Shown piece by piece: positions 53,372 to 63,560 of a stretch of DNA of 64,000 nt. This stretch comes from Acheta domesticus (lineage: Eukaryota; Arthropoda; Insecta; Orthoptera; Gryllidae). The stretch spans positions 162,732,681 to 162,796,680 of the forward strand of contig JAHLJT010009436.1 of the NCBI GenBank assembly GCA_031308135.1, read 5' to 3'. A program made the translations under genes and the position numbers. The number at the start of each line of letters is the position of its first letter. Positions within the stretch are counted from its first letter, which is position 1. Under the pieces are notes generated by a model. It searched no databases, was not told the DNA's origin, and worked only from the letters and a program-made list of their open reading frames with translations.

Positions 53372-54410
53372 TCTGTTTCTACTTCCTTGCTACCGCTTAC
53401 GCATTAGCGAGAAAGTTACGTAAAGCTGCGCGAAAAAACGGCGAATTTTCGGCAGAAAAACTCTTACAACAGGTCCCTGGTAACGAAAAAGTAGATAAGT
53501 CAGTTGGTTAATTTAGGAAAAAACCTCTAACACATGGTGTAGCCAGAATCCATGTTTCAATTGAATTGAATTGTTCTCTTATTTTACGTGGCGAGACTCA
53601 GGCCATGAGACCTGCTCTTCCGTCTGACCATACACATTTCGCTACTCTCATCAACTAGCGGAGAAAGAAGGTATTTCTTGAGCGACGAAACAGGCTATTT
53701 GAATTCAGCTCAGAGACTTCATTTAGGCCTGATGATCTTTTACACGCAGGAAATCTACTAACATGGGACATCGGGTTTTCTGCCCCTCCGTAGGAAGACG
53801 TACGAAGGATTTTTCGCCCTGAAAAATCCACGGCTTCGATTGGGTTTGAACCAGGAAACTTGGGTAAAACAATCCATTACGCTAACATCATCGACGCCTC
53901 TATGTTTTGTAGGTTGTTGATTCCTAAAAATCGAATGACGGCAAAACGACTGTCCGTCCGTGCGTGAACAACGATAGCGGCTAAACCGTTCAGCCAATTT
54001 TCTCCAAAATTGATATTCCCCAATCTATCTGGCTGATGTTGTGGCTCCTGACTTTGAAACCCCTGTTTGAATTTTGAAGGATACTTTACATGAGGCCCCT
54101 GGTACATTTTCAAACTTTTCAAACAATGGTTCCATCACTTTTGATTAAATTTTGTTGTTGGATTGTTGAACATTTAAGAGAATAGTGCAGGTCGCATTTT
54201 CGTTCGAAAATTGCAAAACTTTAAATTTTTTCGGCGTCTTCCTACAACTACAAATAGGAAGATATAGATTTTCCTCTTAATGAAATCTGTTCCTTAAAGA
54301 TAGGTTTTGAAATAAGGTCAAGTAAAATTTTTCGAAACTTTCTGTAATTTTCGCGTAATTTCGCGTGCAATGCGGGCGAGAAAGAACGTACAGTTTTAGC
54401 ACCATTTGTT
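53372..54410 (+). mobile_element. Repeat family A, copy split by SINE2
   Basis: The 5' block GAGAAAGTTACGTAAAGCTG (53410), then CACATGGTGTAGCCAGAATC (53530), is interrupted by SINE2. It resumes with TTTGTAGGTTGTTGATTCC (53905), CAAAACGACTGTCCGTCCGT, AACCGTTCAGCCAATTTTC and TATTCCCCAATCTATCTGG, and on to about 54400. The body matches the 41.8-42.2 kb region of the long copy. The tandem 300-bp units and 3' end are missing, so it is 3'-truncated. Confidence 0.75.
53558..53901 (-). mobile_element. SINE2 inserted in family A, with target duplication
   Basis: On the minus strand the tRNA-like head (TGATGTTAGCGTAATGGATTG, box B GGTTCAAACCC) lies at about 53825-53895. The body matches the copy at 26188. 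ATGTTT is present on both sides (53552-53557 and 53902-53907) and is the target duplication. The uninterrupted family A copy at 63.7 kb confirms that the site normally reads continuously. Confidence 0.8.
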
Positions 54411-56100
54411 ATTGACCTAATCCCAAGAACCACACGTAAAAAATAGCTTTAACATTGAATCATTACCTACCCACCTGAACTGTGTAAATTCTAAACATTT
54501 GTTTAATATTCATCATTATATCTTTCCATCCTCCTTTCAAGCAATTTTATACTAATACCTTCAAAAAGAATGAAATAAAAATTTTATTTTTTTATCTGTT
54601 GGCGTGTTTCTTAACGTGGCACAAAATATTTCTTAGCCGCAAGTGTATTTAATGTTTGCTGATACTTGTTTGCAAGTGTATTTAATGTTTGCTGATACTG
54701 ATGGCTTATTATTCATTGTAATGGAAACTTGTCCATGTTTGATGAGGCTTTTGAGGATGGCATTAAATGAGTTAATTACTTTTTCTTGAAAGAACTTCAA
54801 AGAATAAAACTTCAAATACGACTACTTAAATATACCAAATACTCTTGAAGTAATTTACGAATATTGTTGGTATTTGTAACTTTTTTCCAGCAGAAATATT
54901 AGAAAATTTTTTAGATTTTCCCTTAATGCAATACAATTTTATTTACTCTTTTGCGATGAAGTTCAATTTGGGTTTGACCAGTAGGAAAGAGCAACGTCAT
55001 CGTTTCCACCATTCTCGTTTTAATTTCTCCATTTATTACATGTATTTGTCAACTCAACGTGAACAGTCTGATAAAAAGAACGTGTGTTTGTAAACATATA
55101 AAACAAGCCTGAACAGCATTTTGCACTTTCAACCAACTCGAGTTCAAATACAGACTAAGCGGATATGTGGGGAAGAGACTCATTCTATGAGTGGAAACCG
55201 CCAATGAGAATGAGTAGTTCCAACCGTAGCGCGTACATTGAAAGAGCTATTGAGAGAACATGACGGACTGTTACATACAGTTCAAGTGCCATTGCCTCTT
55301 ATTTTGGAAATGTTTGCTGCCGATATATGAAAATGAGAAGTGTGAACCAAAAACTAATTAGGTATAAATATATTTTTATTAGACACCAATCATTATAATA
55401 GCTTGTAGGGCTGATAATTTGCTTTGCTCCAATGTAATCACGAATTTAGTGTGACGCCGAAGACAACATTGTATTATTAAATCATTTTTGTTTGAAGATG
55501 TCAGTAATAATATATTTTTTCATTAACGATCTTTAATTGAGTAAAGTTCTATCAAAGCTAAAAATCTTATGCTTAAAAAATCATGATTACTTTTCGTTCC
55601 AATTTCTAACAAGAATATATTTTATATTTCTAATACCAAATCATTGAACACTATTCAAAATTGTTTACATCATATAAATAAGATTAAGCCCTGTGCGTTC
55701 TACTTAACAGTATTCATAATAATCTCATTATTGCCTTTACATATCGTACGAGAGATTTGCTCGTTAGTACCTCAAATTCACAATCGTAATAAGAGAAATG
55801 GTCACAAATATATGTGTTGCCAATCATCCTATTGGAATTGCATATTTTTCGTTTTTATATCAACCTTCGTGTGAGATACTGCTCTCATAATTTTCTACAT
55901 TCTGTAATAATTTGGAGATTAGAACATTCATAGTGGAATATCCATTATTTAAATGTAATTTTTTCTTAAAATTAAATAATGAATTTTTAAAAGAGGCCGT
56001 TGCTTTAAAGTATTGGAGTCACAATATTGCTTACTGTGTGAGTAATAAAGTAAAGGAATAAAAAGTATATATAGCGATGCGTACCAGCAACATAAACAGT
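54411..56100. other. AT-rich intergenic DNA with one short tandem repeat
   Basis: A 31-bp unit (GCAAGTGTATTTAATGTTTG then CTGATACT) occurs twice in tandem at about 54640-54700. The rest is AT-rich without gene or shared repeat. Confidence 0.5.
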
Positions 56101-56460
56101 GAAACATGACCCTTGTAGTTACAAATACAGGACGTTACCCGTTTAAACAAGTGAGCAAATCACTGCACAGCATGGATCATTGCATTAGACGCCCAGGCAT
56201 TCAATTTACGAGCCGTGACGATGACGACCCCTCTGTGCAATATCAGGCCGCTCCCCTCCCCGCAAACCTGCCTACTCCCCACTACTTGCACTTCAGGCAC
56301 TTTGTACCGGAGCCCCCGGTGCCGTGCGACACTGAATAAGGCCGGCCTGCAATGCACGGCATCCTCCGCGATCGCTAGCGCACGGACCACCGCCGTAAAA
56401 TTCACTCGGTAGCCAGGATTCCGTCGGCACATGCTGACACGGGGTATGCGAACCTTAAAT
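56101..56460. other. Mixed-composition block with opposing frames
   Basis: GC rises at 56220-56420. A 90-codon minus frame (56160-56432) and two plus frames overlap. None shows a recognisable domain. It could be a decayed exon or repeat. Confidence 0.3.
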
Positions 56461-56529
56461 TATGTGACAGAAAGTTACGATGGAGTAAGGGGTCAGCCAC
56501 CAGACCGCGTCAGGGGCAATGCGTGAGTT

Positions 56530-56602
56530 CACGCGGCCGTGGCGGCCGGATCCAATGGGGGTGCATGGGGGCCATGGCCCCCCCAAGGGCCGAGAGCTTT
56601 CG
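56530..56602. repeat. Transposon-terminus-like palindrome
   Basis: GTGGCGGCCGGATCCAATGG leads into a near-perfect palindrome GGGGGCCATGGCCCCC (56566-56581). GTGGCGGATCC-type starts followed by G-runs are seen at ends of some invertebrate DNA transposons. The partner end is not found nearby, so this is tentative. Confidence 0.35.
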
Positions 56603-57512
56603 TTTACCTTTCTTTATTTGGTAAAATTGATTTAAGTATTTATTTATATTTGAATTATGTATTTATTTAAGCAATATATAGTATCATATCTATAGTACAT
56701 AAATAATATACAATATAATAACAAACATCTAATTATTTAACAAAAATCGACGATGCCCCTATTCCCAAAAACGTTCGGCTGGGTCCGCCCTGGCCGTGAG
56801 CGATATGAATTTCCTTCGCCCAAGACCGCGTTTCCGAGCGCACCTCGAGTGAACGTGGATGAACTCCGACCGGCCGAGGGCAACGCGTGTGCGTGGACCA
56901 AAGACGCGATGCACAGCCGCCGCCGCGCGCCCTCCGCCGAGCCGGGCCGCCCGAAGGCCTCAGAGCGGGAATTCAGCCGACTCTACCTGCCGCCAGGATC
57001 GCTCAGCACCAAGCTTCCCACCCAACTTCGGAGGGCTTTCGCCTGGATGCCTTCCGGACGCAGCCGAGAAGTTCACATTTTACTGTGAGACGGACTGACA
57101 GCGCAGATGGGTGTCAACCTTCTAATAGAGTGTTATTTCCTTTTCTTTTGTTTTATTAATTTTGTCACAATTCAGAAAAAGAAATTTCAATTTCCCATTG
57201 TTGGTTGCGTCCGGTTGGTCCGTCTAATTTCCCCTTATGGTCATTTAATTTATTTTTAAATTAAATTATTTTTCTGTTTGTAATGTAATATAAACGTTGT
57301 CCTTCATCCTTCGGCAGCTCCGTAGGTTTAAGCTTAGAACAAAACAGCATTGAATCTGAAACAAGGATGTGTCCAGGTATACCTGACAAATTGTGAACTT
57401 GTGTAATACATTTTATTGTACATGATTCTGGTTTATTTCTGGTTGAGCTATAAGTTTTAAATTCCTCGATTGACTAAGAGAAATAATGGTCATTTAGTAT
57501 ATATGAACTTTT
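56603..57512. other. Intergenic DNA with one GC-rich block
   Basis: 56610-56745 is AT-rich. 56750-57075 is GC-rich with three overlapping plus frames (the longest 111 codons, starting with a real ATG at 56753) but no domain I recognise. The rest is AT-rich. Confidence 0.35.
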
Positions 57513-57538
57513 AAACTTGCAAGATATCTTGCAAGTTT
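57513..57538. repeat. Perfect 26-bp palindrome
   Basis: AAACTTGCAAGAT is followed without spacer by its reverse complement. It could extrude as a cruciform or be a symmetric protein site. Confidence 0.85.
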
Positions 57539-58735
57539 CTTGCATTGCTAATGTAAACATTTTATGCTATATTTTTTTTCACTTATACCCTAGAATATAG
57601 CTTCGGCCCTGTGTATTAGCCGCTGTTAACGCTGTTAAAATGTATTCTGATGACTCAAAGCTACAGCCTTCACTCTCGCTTTCCGAGTACAAAGGTTCAT
57701 CCATCCCTTGAGGGCAATAATCCATGAAGCAATGCGTTCCTTCTCTACAAGCTATGAATTCCAACCCTGTTTCCAGACGACATTAACAACGCCCCTCTCA
57801 CACTTAAAGTTGAAGATGCTCTCTCATCATACTCTAACGCCAAGAGGAGATGACTAAACATAATGTACCTGTACAACATGAAGAATAATGTGCATACAGG
57901 GTGATGCTGGAATATCTTGATAAAGAGCAAAAGATTCGAAAGGTTGCCATGTAACTTGATTTCCTAGAGAATCTAATACAGGCTAAGCTATAAAAAGATA
58001 TGAACTAAATGTTACAATTGTTAGATAAATGATAGAGAATTGAATGTCTGGTATTTACCAGACTCTAGAGGTCTGTGTCTTGAGGTTGACAATATGACTA
58101 CTATGTCTAGAGGTTGACAATATATTGCAACAATGAAGTTACTAGTTCCACGAGAAATTTGTGTCCGCAATTTTCACCTCGAGAACGGACATTGTCGGAC
58201 ATCGGGCAACGTCGGAACGAACACCGGACAACGTCGAAATTCTTGCCTCCGCAGATCTCCTAACCCACAAGTTTTCGGATCGTGTCATCTCACACAGATC
58301 GTAAATCCTCATGATTACCAGAATAATCATTGGCGCCCTCCATCTCTTGCAATGAGATGTTATTTTAAACACTTCAAATAGCAACAGCGCGCATTTTAAA
58401 TGATAGAGATGTCTTCAATCCTTAATCTCATCATTATATGAGTTTACAGTTTTATTGCCAAAAGTGTCATTTCTATCGCATATTCGTCATTTCTCAGATC
58501 GCGAACATCTTCATAAACTTGAAGTAAAGGTGATCAATCATATGTCCGCTGATAATCATGCCGTGTTGTGTACAAATATTTCAGTAAAAATCTGAGTTCG
58601 ATTAGTGTCGTGAACATTACACCATTTCACACCGAGCACTTCTTTTAGTCACGCGTGACCCCTCAGCTTGTTCATCTTCAGGCCGCTGCGCCGTTGCCTG
58701 GACTCGCAGCGAAGCGATCAGTGGTGGGGTGTTCC
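57539..58735. other. Intergenic DNA
   Basis: No gene is supported. Short frames on both strands (57579-57764, 57745-57930, 58133-58384) overlap and lack features. A duplicated word TAGAGGT..GTGAGGTTGACAATAT appears at about 58065-58120. Confidence 0.45.
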
Positions 58736-58739
58736 ATGG

Positions 58740-59260
58740 AATGCCGGCTCACGACCTAGCAGCTCGTAACGTCTCTCCTAGCAAAATTTTGTGACGTTAT
58801 TTTGTAATTCACATTCTGTTTGGGAAATATTCAGTGCGGGCGACGACGCACACATAGGCTATTTGTGCTCTTAATCAAGTATCATGCATCAATCTAACAC
58901 GTATGGACGAAAGTGTTTCATCGACAGGTGTCAAAAACCACACTTCAACCGCTCGTATCCCTTACAGGTCATTTGATGGTCACATACGTACGTATTATGT
59001 TCTCAATACACCTCTGTCAAGCATCACGCCTCAATCAAATACGTATACGACGAAAGCATTTCATCGGGAAGTGTCAAAACTCACTCCGCAGCCGCTCGTA
59101 ACTCTCGAAGATCACTTTATAATTCCCAAAACTTTTGCACCAAAAATTGTCTCAACTCCTTTGCTACCGAGATGACTTTGTCAGTGTCACGCGATTAATC
59201 CAGTCCGGTAGGGCGCGCTGCGTCGCATGCCTCTAATGTACGCGATATCCCTCAAGATAT
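58740..59260 (+). repeat. Tandem duplication, unit about 145-185 bp
   Basis: Blocks containing CATGCATCAATC..ACGTATGGACGAAAGTGTTT (58883) and CATCACGCCTCAATCAAATA then CGACGAAAGCATTTCATCGG (59021) are diverged copies. Each ends with an AGCTCGTAA- or CGCTCGTAA-type word (58761, 58946, 59093), suggesting a third, older unit. The 90-codon plus frame at 58903-59175 spans the copies by chance. Confidence 0.6.
59145..59255 (+). repeat. Direct repeat, left copy (partner at 59775-59907)
   Basis: CAACTCCTTTGCTACCGAG, then GATTAATCCAGTCCGGTAGG, and CTCTAATGTACGCGATATCC match in order CAACTCCCTTGCCTCCGAG, GATTAATCCAGCGCTCGCAG and CTCTAATGTACGCGATATCC of the right copy. The SINE1 at 59290-59755 lies between the two copies. 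Confidence 0.7.
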
Positions 59261-59289
59261 GCAATTCATATCCTGTATGCAAATAATTC

Positions 59290-59755
59290 AGATTGTAGTG
59301 ATGCCGTGCTTGTCAACTACTAGGGGCATTGGTCCGTCAGTGTAGTGCGTATTTGGTCGCAAGGTGGCGGTGGTCTTCCCCCATTGGATGGCGAGATCCG
59401 GCGCCGACCTGCCATCGGCTAGCGGTGTTTTCCCCTAGCACGTGTCCCCCACCAGCGGGGTACCGTCCCAGCCGGGGCAAGCTCTAAACCCCTGTATGGT
59501 CACCCGACACTTGTGGTAGTGTAGTGCATGTTAGTGTAAGTGTGTATAAGGGGAGAGGATAGAATATGGAGGTAGAGAAGATCGCTCGCGGTCTGTGGCC
59601 CATTTGTTAGGGTAGTGCTTTGGCACTCACCTGGTCTTGATCGGAGAAATCTGGGAAAACTACCGATCAGGGCAGCCGGCCGCTAGAATTCTCCTCCAGA
59701 CAGCAACTGAACTCGACCTAGCTGACAAGTTAGTGTCGAAAATCATAGCCAATGA
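59290..59755 (-). mobile_element. SINE1, missing the 5' head
   Basis: On the minus strand it runs from the GATTTTCGACACTAACTTGTC block (59752) through CGGCCGGCTGCCCTGATCGG and ACCAGGTGAGTGCC. It continues with CACTACACTACCACAAGTG and the GGTCGGCGCCGGATC block to the tail near 59295. The tRNA-like head with box A and B is absent, so it is 5'-truncated. It is among the less diverged copies. Confidence 0.75.
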
Positions 59756-59774
59756 ACGGACCCCGTTGATTTGA

Positions 59775-60060
59775 ACCAAAAACCAAGTCTCAACTCCCTT
59801 GCCTCCGAGCTCATTTCAACTGACTTCGGAGACACCCTGTAGTGATTAATCCAGCGCTCGCAGTCCGGTCCGGCGCGCCGCGTCTCTAATGTACGCGATA
59901 TCCGCGCGCGCGCTCTCCGCGGGCGCGGGATCGGGCTTAAGCTACGTAATGCACGTAAATTTACTGCATAATTATCTAGGGGGCGTAAAGGCCGGAGGGT
60001 TGATACCGTTCATTAACACGCATTTTAACCCCCCACATGAACAATTTAGGACTCATTCGG
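59775..60060. promoter_or_regulatory. Right copy of direct repeat and candidate conserved element
   Basis: The repeat ends at about 59907 and passes into non-repetitive DNA: GGCTTAAGCTACGTAATGCA, AAATTTACTGCATAATTATC, CCGTTCATTAACACGCATTTT and CCCACATGAACAATTTAGG. CpG-rich surroundings plus clustered AT-rich homeodomain-like words match the pattern of the other islands. No coding sign. Confidence 0.25.
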
Positions 60061-60124
60061 GCGCAAGGGCGGGGCGGTGGCGGTTGCGCCCGCGGTTCGA
60101 CCATGCCCCCCCCCTTCCACTGAA

Positions 60125-60173
<49 letters not shown>

Positions 60174-60185
60174 TCCTGGCCTCGC
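60061..60185 (+). repeat. (GCC)n trinucleotide run in GC-rich DNA
   Basis: About 16 GCC units at 60126-60173 are preceded by GGGCGGGGCGGTGGCGG. The Arg-rich plus frame at 59889-60329 is an artefact of the run. Confidence 0.9.
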
Positions 60186-62025
60186 AATGAAAGTGCACTT
60201 AATAGGAGACGGGGCGCTCGTTCAGGTGCCTTCGCTAATGAAGTGACTGATGCAGTTCCCGAGGAGAATCGTGCACAATTCACAGTCCTGGAATACGGCT
60301 GCGGTGATGAGATGTGGGCGGGCAGTTAATGCTATGCGAGGCGGTTAGCGCTGAATAAGTTCGTAGTAAACTGCTTGTTAGCGGGAACGTAATATACGGA
60401 GTGAACGCATGCACAGTGAGGGGTGGAGTGAACAATCGTGTTTCGTGTTCTTGTAAATCTCGTGTCTGCTGTTGAATTAGGTATGGGGTTGAAGTCGTTA
60501 CTTAACTAAAGTTAGCTGTTTCTTTGATTTTGAAAAAAAACAAACAAAACAACTGTGAGTTTGGAAAACAGTATTATCGCTATTGTAAATATTTTTAGCG
60601 GTGAAACTTGCGCGAGGAACATAGATGTAACGACATCATCGAGAACGCATCTAGAAATGGCATTTCATTTCGGTAATGTAGTTATTTAGTAATGTGATAC
60701 CATTAAAAATGTGGAATATTTGGGGATCCTTAATCTTGTAATAAAGCTATGATTTTTCCTCAGAGTGAATAGTTGACCTTCATACACATGTTCCACTCTG
60801 TTTTTGCTTCAATTGTGCTTGTGTGGTAATCTTTTCAAAACGTTCAAAATGTATTTCCTTAATCATACCCCTCACATTTTGTTGCTAGTCCTGTCATTTT
60901 AGTCTACAATTTACTTATCTGAAAATACCAAATGCTTCGCGTATAACATGATTTCAATTTTTTGATAATATTATTGAAAATGTATCTACATGAATGGTAA
61001 TTTAACAATTATTTTATCATTATTTTAACTGATAAAGATAACATATGTTCATATAAATAGATATTTGTGTAAGAACAAGATTCAGTAAATTTTTTGCATG
61101 GCGTTCTCAACGAATTAAAACAATTTTATTTACGTACTTTTATGTATACATAGATGTAATAACGTATTGTAATATATTTTGCCTGTTAACGCACATTTCG
61201 TACATTTAGCATATTTATCCTTCGAAATGGAATATTTCAGATACTAAATTGCAAATAAATGTTCCGGTAATCGTCTTTCTGTGAAATAAAGTAAAATAAT
61301 ACTGCACTTTTATGAAATTTCTATGAACCATCGCCAAGAATTGTCATTCTTAACCCCTGCTTCTAGGAAATTGCGTAGTCAGAATCAAGGGTTGTATATT
61401 TGCAAATGAGAAGTAATTGCAACTATCTGCTTGTCATGTTTCATAGATCCCGTTGATGAGAATCAGAAAGACATTTCTTACAGGGCATTGTGTTATTGCA
61501 CTTCCTGTTCTCCGACGAGAAATATACAGCCCTATATCAGGGACGCAAAATTAGTAACCAACTAATGAAATACCGCCATTTAATGCTTAATGGAAACCCT
61601 CTTTTGGAATGTGACGCAATCAATTAATCTAGTCACTTTCTCAATAGTTCAAGCCAGGAAAAAAATCCCGAAGAGTTCTTTCAATTTTTGTAGTGTACAA
61701 AAATCGAATTTAATGTTTAACACCTTGAAAAATGTCGACTTCACACAGAAGATTGCAGAAAATAAACTAAACATTTAGCATTTTTTTAGTTTATCTCTCC
61801 CAAACTATACCTTTTATTAGACTTGTGTTAGACCCATTTCCGGGGAAGTCTGCAGTTTTGAAAATTGGAAAATGTTAACATGTCAAAAACTACAAAATTG
61901 AAGATACACTTATCTGAAACAATATCTATTCTCAAAAATTAGCTCTTTAAAAATGTCAGGAACTATTTTTTTTAATTAGTGGTGTTTACGTAATTTATGT
62001 CTTAATTCAGTCTAAAAAACAATTT
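60186..62025. other. AT-rich intergenic DNA
   Basis: No gene or clear shared repeat. Near 61800-62025 the DNA becomes T-rich and probably belongs to an old family A copy. Confidence 0.45.
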
Positions 62026-62340
62026 TTCAATAACAATTTCAGATTTTTTTCTTTAAATTTTTTTGACTGAGAAAACAAGGGGTTTTTATTGGAATGGTGT
62101 AGGTCTCGTATTCCGTAAACTTTCGAGAATTGCAAAAGTTCAAAGTTTTTTGGTGTCTTTCTACAACTACAATATTGAGGATAGAAATTATTTCCTTAAT
62201 GAAATGATCGAAAATAGATCTTTAAATATGGTCACGTTTAATTTTTTGAGAATATTAGTGTTTTGGGGGTAATTTTGGGTACAACATACGCAACTTTTAA
62301 ACAAATTATACACAACGGCTCCAATTTTTCCTTTAATGTT
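62026..62340 (+). repeat. Repeat family A, internal fragment
   Basis: TTTCGAGAATTGCAAAAGTT, then GGTGTCTTTCTACAACTAC, ATTGAGGATAGAAATT, TTAGTGTTTT and CGGCTCCAATTTTTCC match 42070-42310 of the long copy and 54210-54400 of the split copy in the same order. The 5' and 3' ends are not recognisable. Confidence 0.65.
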
Positions 62341-63229
62341 CTTCCCCACATGTAGCAGAGAACGGTTAGGAAAATGCTGCTCGTCCCATTTTCAATGAAC
62401 TCTTTGTATTTAAAAAAATTGCAAACAACAAGAAAATGTAACATTGCAAGGGCACAATGTTGATGAAACATTATTTCTTCGTCAAATGAATTTTTTTTCA
62501 AATATTGTTATTTAAATAGATCGTGCACAATTTACGCAAACTGAATAGTTAGTACAATATAACATTTGTACGTTGAAATTGCAAATTCGAAATTCCCGCG
62601 TTCCGTTTGCTAGTATCTCGCGAGGTATCAGATTTCAAAAAGACAATGGCAAAGTCGCAGCGCGACATAGCACTTCTTTTTAATTGTTGGTAATTGTTAT
62701 AGCTGAAACGCAATTTTAATTGTGGAATTTATGTTGATACATTAGCTTTAAAAGAATTAGTTTTCGCATCTAATGTTCTACGATTTATAATGAGTTTTAC
62801 ACGTGATGACTGAGATGTCCTAATATAGATAGCAATTGAAGTATTATAATATTACGTTACTGTTGCTAAGTGCGAGAAAGTACGAGCTGTGTTAACACTA
62901 TTACAACTACTGTCAGACTCACAAAACGGGGATTCACACATTTGTTAAAGGAAGTAATTTAATATAAGCAGAACCAAGAATTATTCACTTGTTTGCTATC
63001 TAGGATCTACGATACAAATATTTGCAGCCAAAAATCGCCTTGTTTAGCTGCCACGTTACATAACTTTTTTCACTAGTTTCTACTTTCTATTACGTAAAAA
63101 TAATGCGTAAAAGTAAATATGTATATTTACTTTATAGTGTTCTACTACATACTTTGGTTTATGTAATATTTTGAAATGTCAGAGGCATGATTTTGATTTC
63201 TGTGATTACGAGATCGCTTCTTTTGACGC
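62341..63229. other. AT-rich intergenic DNA with a weak family A end
   Basis: At 63045-63115, CACGTTACATAACTTTTTTC and ACTTTCTATTACGTAAAAAT on the plus strand resemble a reversed family A 5' end. Otherwise nothing is recognised. Confidence 0.4.
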
Positions 63230-63560
63230 AGCTGTCCGTCATGCAGGCGACCCCTCGCCCGCCGCCCCAGTGCCCGCGCCCCACTGCCCGTGCAGCGACC
63301 TCGTGAATATTCAGGCGACGCGCCCAGCGGAACGCGCCTTACATGCCCCTCCCCCTCCCCCTTCCCCCCTCCTCCTCCTCCCCCCACCACGCGATTGATA
63401 ACGCCGGCAGCGCGCCCTGCGTCGCACCTGGCCGCTTCCGCCCCTTCCCCCACACCGTTCCCTGCGCCCCACCCTCGCACTCGCCCTCCCGCTCGACGCC
63501 GTGCTCTCTCTTGCCGTCTCTCCGTCCCTCTCCACCCCCGCTTTCCATCACCGCATTCTA
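63230..63560. promoter_or_regulatory. CpG/C-rich island with AATATTCAGGCG motif
   Basis: C-rich DNA contains CTCGTGAATATTCAGGCGAC at 63299-63318, sharing AATATTCAGGCG with the island at 20577. It then runs into a C/T-rich stretch (63344-63385) and more CpG-rich DNA. Frames on both strands are compositional. A regulatory role is inference; the shared 12-base word could be chance. Confidence 0.3.

Noticed and set aside
56753..57088. ATG-started 111-codon frame in a GC-rich block
   Set aside because: Two other plus frames overlap it with equal openness; no domain, and no splice or poly(A) signal nearby.
60053..60329. Arg-rich protein with a run of more than ten Arg
   Set aside because: The run is a GCC trinucleotide repeat read in one frame; no conserved flanks.
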